64,000 bases of DNA, from positions 874,905 to 938,904 of the forward strand of contig NZ_CP132360.1 of assembly GCF_030758955.1 (NCBI RefSeq). Direction: 5' to 3'. The position numbers and the translations under genes were made by a program. Of this stretch, positions 41,685-50,121 are shown one piece after another. The notes under the pieces are model-generated. The model was not told the DNA's origin, did no database searches, and saw only the letters and a list, made by a program, of their open reading frames with translations. Source of the DNA: Agrococcus beijingensis. Its GTDB lineage: Bacteria > Actinomycetota > Actinomycetes > Actinomycetales > Microbacteriaceae. How positions within the stretch are numbered: position 1 is the stretch's first letter; every line of letters starts with the position of its first letter.

Positions 41685-42919
41685 TGCAGGATCTTCGAGC
41701 CCTTCGGCACCGTGACGATGCCGGAGGCCGAGATCGAGAAGCCGCGCGCGCGGTCGGCGTCGTGGTTCACGCCCACCTGCACGCCCGGGCCGAGCTCGAC
41801 GTCCTTGTCGATGATCGCGCGGCGCACGACGGCGCCGGCGCCCACGTGCACGCCGTCGAAGAGGATCGCGTCGGAGACGGTCGCGCCCGCGTCGACGATG
41901 CACCAGGGCGCGACGACGCTGCGCACGATCGAGGCGCCCTGCACGACGGAGCCCGCGCCCACGATCGCCTCGTTGACGTCAGCGGCGCGGCCCCAGGCGT
42001 CGCGGGTGAACTTCGCCGGGGGAGCGTTGACGATCTGCGTGTAGATCGGCCATTCGCGGTTGTAGAGGTTGAAGATCGGCAGTGCCGAGATGAGGTCCAT
42101 GTGCGCGTCGAAGAACGACTCGATCGTGCCCACGTCGCGCCAGTAGTACTTGTCGCGCTCGGTGGCGCCGGGCACGGTGTTGTGCTTGAGGTCGTACATC
42201 GCGGCCTCGCCGCGGCCCACGAACCACGGGATGATGTCGCCGCCCATGTCGTGGTCGGAGCCCTCGATCTCGGTGTCGGTGGTGACGGCCTCGATCAGCG
42301 CATCCGCGTCGAACACGTAGTTGCCCATCGATGCGAGCACCTCGCCCGGGGCCACGATGTACTCGGATGCGTCGGCGGGCTTCTCGTGGAAGGCGCGGAT
42401 GAAGCCGGGCTTGTCGTCGTCCTCCTCGATCACGCCGAACTGGTCGGCGAGCTCGATGGGCTGGCGGATGCCGGCGATGGTGGCCTTCGCGCCCGAGGCG
42501 ATGTGCGCCTCGATCATGTCGCGGAAGTCCATGCGGTAGACGTGGTCGGCGCCGACCACCACGACGATGTCGGGCTTCTCGTCGATGATCAGGTTGAGCG
42601 ACTGGTAGATCGCGTCGGCGCTGCCTGCGAACCAGCTCTTGCCCGTGCGCTGCTGGGCGGGCACCGAGGTGACGTAGGAGTTCAGCATGTTCGACATGCG
42701 CCACACCTGCGAGATGTGCCGGTCGAGCGAGTGCGACTTGTACTGCGTGAGCACCACGATCTGGCGCAGCCGCGAGTTGATGAGGTTCGAGATGGCGAAG
42801 TCGATCAGTCGGTAGGCACCCCCGAACGGCACCGCTGGCTTGGCGCGATCTGCGGTGAGGGGCATGAGGCGCTTGCCCTCGCCGCCGGCGAGCACGATCC
42901 CGAAGACCTTCTTGTCCAT
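41681..42919 (-). CDS. glgC: Glucose-1-phosphate adenylyltransferase
   Basis: GlgC makes ADP-glucose for glycogen synthesis. The 412-residue protein has [26 protein letters not shown] near residues 9-34 (read in parts), the catalytic-region GTADAIYQ-like [10 protein letters not shown] near 97, HVYRMDF near 125 and the C-terminal left-handed beta helix repeats. The ATG has TAGGGT 6 nt upstream. It faces glgA head-to-head across about 80 nt, an arrangement that allows joint control. serB overlaps its stop. Confidence 0.96.
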   Translation of the reverse strand: MDKKVFGIVLAGGEGKRLMPLTADRAKPAVPFGGAYRLIDFAISNLINSRLRQIVVLTQYKSHSLDRHISQVWRMSNMLNSYVTSVPAQQRTGKSWFAGSADAIYQSLNLIIDEKPDIVVVVGADHVYRMDFRDMIEAHIASGAKATIAGIRQPIELADQFGVIEEDDDKPGFIRAFHEKPADASEYIVAPGEVLASMGNYVFDADALIEAVTTDTEIEGSDHDMGGDIIPWFVGRGEAAMYDLKHNTVPGATERDKYYWRDVGTIESFFDAHMDLISALPIFNLYNREWPIYTQIVNAPPAKFTRDAWGRAADVNEAIVGAGSVVQGASIVRSVVAPWCIVDAGATVSDAILFDGVHVGAGAVVRRAIIDKDVELGPGVQVGVNHDADRARGFSISASGIVTVPKGSKILQ

Positions 42920-42925
42920 GGCCTC

Positions 42926-42931
42926 ACCCTA
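42926..42931 (-). promoter_or_regulatory. Putative -10 for leaderless glgC
   Basis: TAGGGT lies 6 nt upstream of the ATG at 42919. Confidence 0.6.
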
Positions 42932-42988
42932 TGGGCGCAGCATGAGCGCTGGCCAGGAATGCTCGGCTCGCCGCAGGAGTCGCTGGCC

Positions 42989-42994
42989 TACAGT
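42989..42994 (+). promoter_or_regulatory. Putative -10 for leaderless glgA
   Basis: TACAGT lies 6 nt upstream of the ATG at 43001, opposite the glgC promoter. Confidence 0.55.
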
Positions 42995-43000
42995 GATGCC

Positions 43001-44206
43001 ATGCGCGTCGATCTGCTCACGAAGGAGTACCCGCCCGAGGTCTACGGCGGTGCCGGCGTGCACGTGACCGAGCTCGTGAAGGCGCTGCGGCGCTCGATCG
43101 AGGTGCAGGTGCGGGCGTTCGGCAAGCCCAGGACAGAGGCGGATGCGTCGTCGTACGACGTGCCGGCGGAGCTCGCGGGCGCGAACGGGGCGCTGCAGAC
43201 GCTGGCCGTCGACCTGCAGATCGCCGAGGCGGTCGCCGGCACCGACCTGGTGCACTCGCACACCTGGTACGCCAACGAGGCGGGCAGGCTCGCCCAGGAG
43301 CTGCACGGCGTGCCGCATGTCGTGACCGCCCACTCGCTCGAGCCGCTGCGCCCCTGGAAGGCCGAGCAGCTCGCCGGCGGCTACCGCATCTCGAGCGACA
43401 TCGAGCGGCGCGCCTACGAGGCGGCCGACCGGGTGATCGCCGTCTCGAACGGCATGCGCGCCGACATCCTGCGCTCCTACCCGGCGCTCGACCCGGAGCG
43501 CGTCGTCACCATCTACAACGGCATCGACCTCGACGCGTGGTCGCCGAACCCCGACGAGGGCCGTGCCCGCGAGCTGGGCCTCGAGCCGTCGCGGCCGTCG
43601 GTCGTGTTCGTGGGGCGCATCACGCGGCAGAAGGGGCTGCCGCACCTGCTGCGCGCGGCGAGCGCCCTGCCCGACGACGTGCAGCTGATCCTGTGCGCCG
43701 GCGCGCCCGACACGCCCGAGATCCTCGCCGAGGTGCGCGGGCTCGTCGACGAGCTGCGGACGACCCGCGAGGGCGTGGTGTGGATCGACGACGTGCTGCC
43801 CCGCGACGACCTGCGGGTGCTGCTGACGCACGCCACCACCTTCGTCTGCCCGAGCGTCTACGAGCCGCTCGGCATCGTGAACCTCGAGGCGATGGCCTGC
43901 GGCGCACCGGTGGTCGGCAGCGCCACCGGCGGCATCCCCGAGGTCATCGACGACGGCGTCACCGGCTTCCTGGTGCCGATCGAGCAGGTGCAGGACGGCA
44001 CGGGCACGCCCGTCGACCCCGACCGCTACGTGGCCGACCTCGCCGACGCGCTCACCCGCATGGTCGCCGACCCCGAGGCCGCGAGGCGCATGGGCGCGGC
44101 GGGTCGCGAGCGTGCCGCCGAGCACTTCGACTGGGGCAGCATCGCCGAGCAGACCGTCGGCGTCTACGAGACGGTGATCGCCGAGCGCGCCGAGCGGGCG
44201 CGGTAG
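43001..44206 (+). CDS. glgA: Glycogen synthase, actinobacterial GT4 type
   Basis: This 401-residue glycosyltransferase has the N-terminal RVDLLTKEYPPEVYGGAGVH typical of actinobacterial GlgA (the GlgM-like group), HSHTWYAN near residue 86, NGIDLDAWSPN near 172, FVGRITRQKG near 207 and the donor-binding YEPLGIVNLEAMACG near 287. In mycobacteria such enzymes use ADP-glucose to make glycogen or maltose-1-phosphate. The divergent glgC supplies ADP-glucose. The ATG at 43001 follows TACAGT by 6 nt; earlier in-frame codons lie opposite glgC. Confidence 0.93.
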   Translation: MRVDLLTKEYPPEVYGGAGVHVTELVKALRRSIEVQVRAFGKPRTEADASSYDVPAELAGANGALQTLAVDLQIAEAVAGTDLVHSHTWYANEAGRLAQELHGVPHVVTAHSLEPLRPWKAEQLAGGYRISSDIERRAYEAADRVIAVSNGMRADILRSYPALDPERVVTIYNGIDLDAWSPNPDEGRARELGLEPSRPSVVFVGRITRQKGLPHLLRAASALPDDVQLILCAGAPDTPEILAEVRGLVDELRTTREGVVWIDDVLPRDDLRVLLTHATTFVCPSVYEPLGIVNLEAMACGAPVVGSATGGIPEVIDDGVTGFLVPIEQVQDGTGTPVDPDRYVADLADALTRMVADPEAARRMGAAGRERAAEHFDWGSIAEQTVGVYETVIAERAERAR

Positions 44207-44230
44207 CGCGGCAGGGGTCGCCGCGCTCGG

Positions 44231-44236
44231 TAGGCT
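44231..44236 (+). promoter_or_regulatory. Putative -10 for leaderless ABC ATPase gene
   Basis: TAGGCT lies 7 nt upstream of the ATG at 44244. Confidence 0.6.
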
Positions 44237-44243
44237 CGCTCCT

Positions 44244-45029
44244 ATGGCCAGCGTCCTCGAGCTCACCGACGTCTCGTTCGTCCGCAACGGCAACCGGATC
44301 CTCGATCGCGTCGACTGGACGGTCGACGAGACCGACCGATGGGTGGTCCTCGGACCGAACGGCGCCGGCAAGTCGACGATCCTGCAGCTGGCCGCGGCCA
44401 ACCAGCACCCGTCGTCCGGCACGGTCGACGTGCTGGGGGAGCGGGTCGGCAAGGTCGACGTCTTCGAGCTGCGCACCCGCATCGGGCTCGCCGCGACGGG
44501 GCTCGCCCGACGCATCCCCGGTGCCGAGCGCGTCGGCGACGTCGTGCTCACCGCCGCCTATGCCGTCACCGGCCGCTGGCGCGAGCGCTACGAGTCGTTC
44601 GACCTCGACCGGGCCGCAGAGGTGATGGACGCCTGGGAGCTGTCGCACCTGTCGACGCGCACGTTCGGCACGCTCTCCGACGGCGAGCGCAAGCGCGTGC
44701 AGATCGCCCGCGCCGTGATGACCGACCCCGAGCTGATGCTGCTCGACGAGCCGGCGGGCAGCCTCGACCTGGGCGCGCGCGAGTCGCTGCTGCAGTCGCT
44801 CGAGGAGTACGCGTCGAGCCCGCTGGCGCCGGCGATCGTGATGGTGACGCACCACGTCGAGGAGATCCCGCCGGGCTTCACGCACGGCATGCTGCTGCGC
44901 AACGGCAAAGTCGTCGCCGCAGGACGGCTCACCGAGGTGCTCACCGACGCCCACCTGACCGACACCTTCGGCCTGCCGTTGCACGTCACGCACGAGGGCG
45001 GCCGCTGGTCGGCGCGCGCGACGCGCTGA
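44244..45029 (+). CDS. ABC transporter ATP-binding protein without adjacent permease
   Basis: The 261-residue protein has Walker A GPNGAGKST near residue 37, a Q-loop region (TRIGLAATGL), the signature LSDGERKRVQIAR near 145 (D in place of the usual second G) and Walker B LMLLDEPAGSLDLGARE near 167. The switch histidine lies in VTHHVEEIP. It resembles the ModF/YlmA-like group of soluble ATPases. No permease or binding-protein gene adjoins it, so its partner and substrate are unknown. Confidence 0.88.
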   Translation: MASVLELTDVSFVRNGNRILDRVDWTVDETDRWVVLGPNGAGKSTILQLAAANQHPSSGTVDVLGERVGKVDVFELRTRIGLAATGLARRIPGAERVGDVVLTAAYAVTGRWRERYESFDLDRAAEVMDAWELSHLSTRTFGTLSDGERKRVQIARAVMTDPELMLLDEPAGSLDLGARESLLQSLEEYASSPLAPAIVMVTHHVEEIPPGFTHGMLLRNGKVVAAGRLTEVLTDAHLTDTFGLPLHVTHEGGRWSARATR

Positions 45030-45061
45030 CGCCTGACTCGCCCACCGACCCGACCACCTGA

Positions 45062-45067
45062 TACAAT
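45062..45067 (+). promoter_or_regulatory. Putative -10 element for rpmE2
   Basis: TACAAT lies 60 nt before the rpmE2 ATG, predicting a leader of about 54 nt. A Zur operator was not recognised by eye. Confidence 0.5.
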
Positions 45068-45127
45068 CGTCTGTCGGCCCGTCCGCTGGCCCAGACTCTT
45101 CCGCGCTCGAGCGACCAAGGAATATCC

Positions 45128-45376
45128 ATGAAGACTGACATCCACCCCGAGTACCACGACATCGTGTTCCGCGACCTCGCCTCCGGCGAGACGTTCCTCA
45201 CGCGTTCGACGGTGACGAGCCAGAAGACGATCGAGCTCGATGGCGAGACCTACCCGGTCATCGACGTCGAGATCTCGTCGGCGTCGCACCCGTTCTACAC
45301 GGGCAAGCAGCGCATCATGGACTCGGCCGGCCGCGTCGAGAAGTTCAAGAACCGCTACAAGGGCTTCGGCGGCTGA
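45128..45376 (+). CDS. rpmE2: 50S ribosomal protein L31 type B
   Basis: L31 sits at the ribosomal intersubunit bridge. This 82-residue protein has the type B sequence [20 protein letters not shown] with the C-terminal [25 protein letters not shown] region, and no CxxC zinc motif. Type B paralogues replace the zinc-binding form in low zinc and are often Zur-controlled. Here the leader of about 54 nt and TACAAT promoter are visible. A type A copy is not in the window. Confidence 0.96.
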   Translation: MKTDIHPEYHDIVFRDLASGETFLTRSTVTSQKTIELDGETYPVIDVEISSASHPFYTGKQRIMDSAGRVEKFKNRYKGFGG

Positions 45377-45400
45377 TCCAGGCCCCCGCCAGTCTCGGAG

Positions 45401-45448
45401 TGGCGGGTTGTTGCAGTTGTGGCTCGCCACGATCGCAACAACCCGCCA
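45401..45448. repeat. Large inverted repeat between rpmE2 and an APH gene
   Basis: Perfect 14-nt arms (TGGCGGGTTGTTGC and its complement) flank a 20-nt centre that contains a second hairpin, GTGG-CTCG-CCAC. The element begins 24 nt after rpmE2. No T tract follows, so it may be a terminator-like hairpin or a dispersed repeat; I saw no second copy in this window. Confidence 0.85.
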
Positions 45449-45481
45449 TTCTGCATCTGTGGGTAGACCGGAAGGGCAGCC

Positions 45482-46225
45482 GTGCATGAGGTGGTGCTCC
45501 CGGGCGGCGACGCCAGCGGGAGCGTCGTGCGCGTCGCGTCGACCATCCGCAAGGCGTGGACGCCAGCGACCCCCTCTGTCCACGCGTTCATGGTTGCACT
45601 CGGCAATGCCGGAGTCGATGTACCCGAGCCGCTCGGACGCGACGATCGAGGCCGTCAGATCCTGGAGCTCGTGCCCGGTCGGCTTGCGCACGAAGCCGCG
45701 CCACTGACCCGCAGCGAGCTGCATCGAGTCGGGGCGATGGTGCGCCAGATCCACGACGCGAGCCAGCTGTGCGAACCATCAGCCGCCATGCGGTGGGAGG
45801 TGGCCATCGCCGCGCCGGGAGACGAGCTGATCTGCCACAACGACCTCGCGCCGTGGAACCTGGTGATCGGAGATCGGTGGGTGTTCATCGACTGGGATGG
45901 CGCTGGCCCGAGCACACGGCTGTGGGATCTGGCCTACGCGGCACAGTCGTTCACGCTCAACGACGTCACGCAGCCCCCGGAGGTCGCAGCACCCCGACTC
46001 GCTGCGTTCGCGGACGGCTACCGCGCAGACCGTGACCTCCGCGAAGGGCTGCCGAGCGCCATGACAACTCGGGTTGCGGCGATGCACGACCTGCTCGAAG
46101 CCTCACATCGAACGGGCACGCAACCGTGGGGCGCGATGTTCGCCGACGGGCACGGCGAGCAGTGGGGAGCGGTGCGCGACTACGTCGAACGGCACGAAGC
46201 GAGCTGGGCAGCGGCGCTCAGCTGA
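45482..46225 (+). CDS. Aminoglycoside phosphotransferase-family protein
   Basis: The 247-residue protein has the APH/choline kinase fold: catalytic ICHNDLAPWNLV near residue 117, metal site FIDWDGAG near 138 and WDLAYAAQSF near 150. The N-lobe is short (VLPGGDASGSVVRVASTIRKAW). Real substrates of such proteins vary and resistance is not implied. The codon choice (TTG, GTA, GGA, AAT) looks less GC-biased than its neighbours. The GTG start and the 8-nt gap to the convergent exonuclease gene fit a compact layout. A large inverted repeat precedes it. Confidence 0.8.
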   Translation: MHEVVLPGGDASGSVVRVASTIRKAWTPATPSVHAFMVALGNAGVDVPEPLGRDDRGRQILELVPGRLAHEAAPLTRSELHRVGAMVRQIHDASQLCEPSAAMRWEVAIAAPGDELICHNDLAPWNLVIGDRWVFIDWDGAGPSTRLWDLAYAAQSFTLNDVTQPPEVAAPRLAAFADGYRADRDLREGLPSAMTTRVAAMHDLLEASHRTGTQPWGAMFADGHGEQWGAVRDYVERHEASWAAALS

Positions 46226-46233
46226 CCTTAGGC

Positions 46234-47061
46234 TCAGCGGCGCACCGGCCACCCGCGTCCCGCGTCGAACGTCGGGTCGGTGCGCCGGCGGAACTCCTCG
46301 AACGAGGCGGCCTGCTCGTCGGCCCAGCCGGCCGTGAGCTCGTGCAGCGAGATCGGGTCGATGCGCAGCTCGGCGAACCGGCCCGCCATCGCCTGCGCCA
46401 CGCGGCCGGCGGCGATCGCGTCGGCGCTCGCGTCGTGCGCGTCGAGCAGCTCGACCCCGTAGACCTCGGTCGCCACCGTGAGGGTGCGCTTGCCGCGACG
46501 GAACCGGTCGACCTGCCGATCGAGGATCATCGGGTCGATCACCGGCCGCGCCTCGTGCGGCTCGATGCCGTGCCTGCGGCACTCCGCGTCGAGCAGCGAG
46601 AAGTCGTAGGCGGCGTTGAAGGCGCACACCGCGAGGCCCTGCGCGAGGTGAGCGGCGATCGCGTCACGGATCTCTCGGACGGAGGTGGCGGCATCCGCCC
46701 CCTCTGCCTGCGCGCGCTCGGTGGTCACGCCGTGCACCGCCGTCGACGCGGCCGGGACCTCGACCCCCGGGTCGACCAGCCAGTAGCTGCCGTCGACGAC
46801 GGCGCCGGTTGCGTCGATCACGCCGACGAACGCCGTGACGATGCGCGAGGAGGCCGGGTCGATGCCGGTGGTCTCGAGGTCGAAGACCACCAGTCGGTCG
46901 ATCCAGCGGTTCGGGGCGTCGGGGCTCACCTCGAGGATCGGCCGGTGCAGGGTCGGCGCGGCCTGGGCCGTCGTCGCCGGAGCCGGCGACACGGGAGCCT
47001 GCGTCACCGGAGCCGGCATCGGCGTGGTCGCGATCGGCGCTTCGAGGGAGGTCTCTTGCAT
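46234..47061 (-). CDS. DnaQ-like 3'-5' exonuclease (DEDDh)
   Basis: The 275-residue protein has an Ala/Pro/Thr-rich N-terminal stretch (about 1-55), then a DnaQ fold: VVFDLETTGID near residue 58, NAAYDFSLLD near 149 and the catalytic HDASADAI near 208. It lacks the BRCT or GIY-YIG domains of some relatives and is typical of the actinobacterial epsilon-like exonucleases. TAGCGT lies 6 nt before the ATG. Whether it belongs to the replicative polymerase is unknown. Confidence 0.9.
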   Translation of the reverse strand: MQETSLEAPIATTPMPAPVTQAPVSPAPATTAQAAPTLHRPILEVSPDAPNRWIDRLVVFDLETTGIDPASSRIVTAFVGVIDATGAVVDGSYWLVDPGVEVPAASTAVHGVTTERAQAEGADAATSVREIRDAIAAHLAQGLAVCAFNAAYDFSLLDAECRRHGIEPHEARPVIDPMILDRQVDRFRRGKRTLTVATEVYGVELLDAHDASADAIAAGRVAQAMAGRFAELRIDPISLHELTAGWADEQAASFEEFRRRTDPTFDAGRGWPVRR

Positions 47062-47067
47062 GGCTCC

Positions 47068-47073
47068 ACGCTA
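47068..47073 (-). promoter_or_regulatory. Putative -10 for leaderless exonuclease gene
   Basis: TAGCGT lies 6 nt upstream of the ATG at 47061. Confidence 0.55.
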
Positions 47074-47097
47074 GCCGCGGCCACCCACAGCCGCCGG

Positions 47098-47103
47098 TAG
47101 GCT
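47098..47103 (+). promoter_or_regulatory. Putative -10 for leaderless hydrolase gene
   Basis: TAGGCT lies 6 nt upstream of the GTG at 47110. Confidence 0.6.
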
Positions 47104-47109
47104 CGGCGG

Positions 47110-48030
47110 GTGCCCGTGACCTCGCCCTACCGCGCCCTGCTCGCCGCGCTGCCGCAGCGGGAGCGCGTCGTGTGGGTCGGCCGGGTGCGCACCGCGGTCT
47201 TCGAGTACGGCCCCGAGGATGCGCCGCCGATCGTGTTCGTGCACGGCTTCCGCGGCGACCACCACGGCCTCGAGCCGATCGCGGCGCACCTGCCGGGCTT
47301 CCGGGTCATCGCGCCCGACCTGCCGGGCTTCGGCGACTCGGGCGCGCTCGACGAGGCGACGATCGAGGCCTACGCCGACTGGCTGCGCGCGTTCGTCGCG
47401 AGCACCGCCCCCGGCGCTGTGGTGCTCGGCCACTCCTTCGGCTCGATCGTCGTCGCGCACGCGGCCGCGCGAGGGCTCGACGCCCCGCGCATCGTGCTCA
47501 TCAACCCGATCGCGAGCCCCGCGCTGGCCGGCGGCAACCGCGTCGGCTCGCTGCTGGCGCTGGGCTACTACCGCGCCGCCGCGGCGCTGCCCGAGCCCGC
47601 TGGGCTCGCGCTGCTGGGGGCGCCGCCGATCGTGCGCGGCATGAGCGTCTTCATGGCGAAGACCCGCGACCGCGACCTCAAGCGCTGGATCCACGACCAG
47701 CACGACCGCTACTTCTCGCGCTACGCGTCACGGCAGTCGGTGCTCGAGGCGTTCGACGCGTCGATCCGCCACACGGTCGGCGAGGTCGCGGGCCGGATCG
47801 ACCAGCCCGTGCAGCTCATCGCCGCCGACCGCGACGACATCACGCCCATCGCCCACCAGCACCGGCTGCGCCAGCTGTTCCCGCAGGCGCACCTGGCCGT
47901 GCTGCACGGCGTCGGCCACCTGGTGCACTACGAGCAGCCGCGCGAGGCGGCCGCGATCATCCGACGCTTCCTGGGCGAGGCTGACGGCGCCGCCACCGGG
48001 CGCCACGCCGGCGCGCCGGGGGAGCGGTGA
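47110..48030 (+). CDS. Alpha/beta hydrolase
   Basis: The 306-residue protein has the oxyanion region VFVHGFRGDHHGL near residue 42, the DLPGFGDSG segment near 70, the nucleophile elbow GHSFGS near 108 and the C-terminal catalytic histidine in GVGHLVHYEQP near 270. Substrate is not predicted. The GTG has TAGGCT 6 nt upstream. It overlaps the next gene as GTGA, pairing it with a glycosyltransferase; a joint cell-surface role is only a guess. Confidence 0.87.
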   Translation: MPVTSPYRALLAALPQRERVVWVGRVRTAVFEYGPEDAPPIVFVHGFRGDHHGLEPIAAHLPGFRVIAPDLPGFGDSGALDEATIEAYADWLRAFVASTAPGAVVLGHSFGSIVVAHAAARGLDAPRIVLINPIASPALAGGNRVGSLLALGYYRAAAALPEPAGLALLGAPPIVRGMSVFMAKTRDRDLKRWIHDQHDRYFSRYASRQSVLEAFDASIRHTVGEVAGRIDQPVQLIAADRDDITPIAHQHRLRQLFPQAHLAVLHGVGHLVHYEQPREAAAIIRRFLGEADGAATGRHAGAPGER

Positions 48031-49094
48031 GGATCCTCGCCGACTGCCGCTATGTGCGCCTCGAGCGCCACGACGGCATCTCGCGCTTCACCGCAGAGCT
48101 GGTCGCCGAGCTGGCCGGTGAGCACGCGGTGACCATGCTCGTCAGCGACGCGCGCCAGCTGACGATGCTCCCGGCGCTGCCGCACGTGCTCGGCCCGTCG
48201 CCCACCGGCCCGCTCGAGCCGCTCACCGCCTGGCGGCTGCGCCACGTGCCGGTCGACGTGGCCTGGTCGCCCATGCAGACGATCGGCTCGACCGGCCGCG
48301 CCTGGCCGCTCGTCACCACCGTGCACGACCTCATCTACTACCGCCACCCGACGCCGCCGCGCAGCCTGCCCGCAGCCGTGCGCGCGCTCTGGCGCGCCTA
48401 CCACCTCTCGTACGCGCCGCAGCGGATGCTGCTGAACGCCGTCGACGGGGTCGTCACGATCTCCGAGACGACGCGCGCGCTCATCGCCGAGCACCGGCTG
48501 ACCCGCCGGCCGGTCGCGATCGTGCGGAACGCCGCGCCGCAGCTCGGCGAGCCCGTCGCGCACGACTCCCCGCCGACGAAGCGGCTGGTCTACATGGGCT
48601 CGTTCATGCCCTACAAGGACGTCGAGACGCTCGTGCGCGCCGTCGCCCTGCTGCCCGGGCACGAGCTGCACCTGTGCAGCCGCGTCGACCCCGCGACCCG
48701 GGCCCGCCTCACGGAGCTCGCGGCAGGCGCATCCGTCGTCTTCCACGACGGCGTCACCGACGCCGAGTACGCCGACCTGCTGCGCTCGGCCACGGCCTTC
48801 GTGCACGCCTCGCACGAGGAGGGCTGGGGCATCCCGGTGCTCGAGGCGATGAGCCTCGGCGTGCCCGCGGTGATCGCCGACACGACCATCTTCCGCGAGG
48901 TCGGGGGCGACGCCGCGGTGTACTTCCCGGTCGGCGATGCGGATGCGCTCGCTCGCGCCGTGCGCTCGCTCGAGGGCAGGTGGGCGGTCGTCTCGCGCGC
49001 CTCGAGGGAGCGGGCGGCGCAGTTCAGCTGGCGCGACTCGGCCCGCGAGCTGGGCAGGTTCCTGGCCGAGGTGGCTGCGGCCTCGCGCCGCTGA
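48027..49094 (+). CDS. Glycosyltransferase, GT4 family
   Basis: The 355-residue protein has a GT-B fold. The N-terminal domain includes GISRFTAELVAEL near residue 17 and TVHDLIYY near 97; the donor domain includes YMGSFMPYKDVETLVRA near 190 and HASHEEGWGIPVLEAMSLG near 255. This is the Glycos_transf_1 mannosyl/glucosyl group. Acceptor is unknown. It overlaps the hydrolase gene and is followed by a large inverted repeat. Confidence 0.9.
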   Translation: MRILADCRYVRLERHDGISRFTAELVAELAGEHAVTMLVSDARQLTMLPALPHVLGPSPTGPLEPLTAWRLRHVPVDVAWSPMQTIGSTGRAWPLVTTVHDLIYYRHPTPPRSLPAAVRALWRAYHLSYAPQRMLLNAVDGVVTISETTRALIAEHRLTRRPVAIVRNAAPQLGEPVAHDSPPTKRLVYMGSFMPYKDVETLVRAVALLPGHELHLCSRVDPATRARLTELAAGASVVFHDGVTDAEYADLLRSATAFVHASHEEGWGIPVLEAMSLGVPAVIADTTIFREVGGDAAVYFPVGDADALARAVRSLEGRWAVVSRASRERAAQFSWRDSARELGRFLAEVAAASRR

Positions 49095-49170
49095 TCGGGC
49101 GCGCCGCTGATCGGGCCGCGCCGCGGCTCGGCCGCCCCGCCCCCCGCGTCGCAGAACGCGGAGGGATCCC

Positions 49171-49237
49171 GTGAGCGTGACGAATCGCGGACCGATCGTC
49201 AGCGTCTCGCGATCCGTCCGCGGTTCGCGACGCTCAC
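49171..49237. repeat. Imperfect inverted repeat between convergent genes
   Basis: Arms of 28 nt (49171-49198 and 49210-49237) agree at 24 positions around an 11-nt loop. The ends are GTGAGCGT and ACGCTCAC. It occupies most of the gap between a glycosyltransferase gene and a sirtuin gene on opposite strands. It may be a two-way terminator or a mobile repeat. Confidence 0.85.
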
Positions 49238-49252
49238 CGAGCCGCGGCCCCC

Positions 49253-50065
49253 TCAGAACGGCGCGATGAGCGCGTCGGCGATCGCTCTCAGCGACTCGCT
49301 CGTGCCGCCCTCGACGCGCACCGCCGAGCGGGAGTCCCACTTGGTCTCGCCGCGGTTGACGATCACGATGGGCACGCCGGCACGCCGCGCCACCTCGAGC
49401 AGGCGCGTGCCCGAGTTCACGACCAGCGACGTGCCGGCCACCAGCACGATCTCGCCCGCGGCGACGATGTCGCGCGCCTTCGCGAACACCTTGGGCGGCA
49501 CGATCTCGCCGAAGAACACCACGTCGGGCTTCAGCATGCCCCCGCAGACCGGGCACGGCGGCACCTCGAAGCGCTGCGACGCGTCGATCTCGACGTCGCC
49601 GTCGGGCTGCAGCCGCACCTGCTCGGGCATCTGGATCCAGGGATTCAGCTGCTCGATGAGGTCGGCGATGCGGTGGCGGTCGAAGGTGGTCGAGCACTGC
49701 AGGCAGGTGACCGTGTGCAGCTGCCCGTGCACGTGCGTGACGTTCGCCGAACCTGCCCGCTCGTGCAGGTCGTCGACGTTCTGCGTGGCGATGCCGGTGA
49801 CGAGCCCGGCCTCCTCGAGCAGGGCGAGCGCCCGGTGGCCGTCGTTGGGGTGCACCGAGGCGAAGCGCTGCCAGCCCAGGTGGCTGCCCGCCCAGTAGCG
49901 TCGGCGCGCATCCTCGCTGCCCAGGAACGTGTCGAAGACCATCGGCGTGCGCGCCGGCGCACCCGCTCCGCGATAGTCGGGGATGCCCGAGTCGGTCGAG
50001 ATGCCCGCGCCCGTCAGCACCGCGATGCGGCGTCCGCGGAGCAGGTCGATGGCTGTGTCGAGCAC
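49253..50065 (-). CDS. NAD-dependent protein deacylase (sirtuin)
   Basis: Sirtuins remove acyl groups from lysines using NAD. The 270-residue protein has GAGISTDSGIPDYRG near residue 19, the TQNVDDLHERAGS stretch near 94, the catalytic histidine in HVHGQLH near 111, and a zinc site with CLQC near 120 and CPVCGG near 171. FFGEIVP follows. The acyl preference cannot be set from this alone. TAGGGT lies 7 nt before the GTG start. Confidence 0.93.
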   Translation of the reverse strand: MLDTAIDLLRGRRIAVLTGAGISTDSGIPDYRGAGAPARTPMVFDTFLGSEDARRRYWAGSHLGWQRFASVHPNDGHRALALLEEAGLVTGIATQNVDDLHERAGSANVTHVHGQLHTVTCLQCSTTFDRHRIADLIEQLNPWIQMPEQVRLQPDGDVEIDASQRFEVPPCPVCGGMLKPDVVFFGEIVPPKVFAKARDIVAAGEIVLVAGTSLVVNSGTRLLEVARRAGVPIVIVNRGETKWDSRSAVRVEGGTSESLRAIADALIAPF

Positions 50066-50072
50066 CTTCGCA

Positions 50073-50078
50073 ACCCTA
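50073..50078 (-). promoter_or_regulatory. Putative -10 for leaderless sirtuin gene
   Basis: TAGGGT lies 7 nt upstream of the GTG at 50065. Confidence 0.55.
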
Positions 50079-50086
50079 GTCGCCGA

Positions 50087-50092
50087 TAGGCT
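50087..50092 (+). promoter_or_regulatory. Putative -10 element for the TrmH-like gene
   Basis: TAGGCT predicts a start point near 50099, just before GGAGGAGG at 50104-50111, which supports the GTG at 50122 over the TTG at 50095. Confidence 0.5.
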
Positions 50093-50121
50093 CGTTGACC
50101 GGCGGAGGAGGCGATCGGCGC

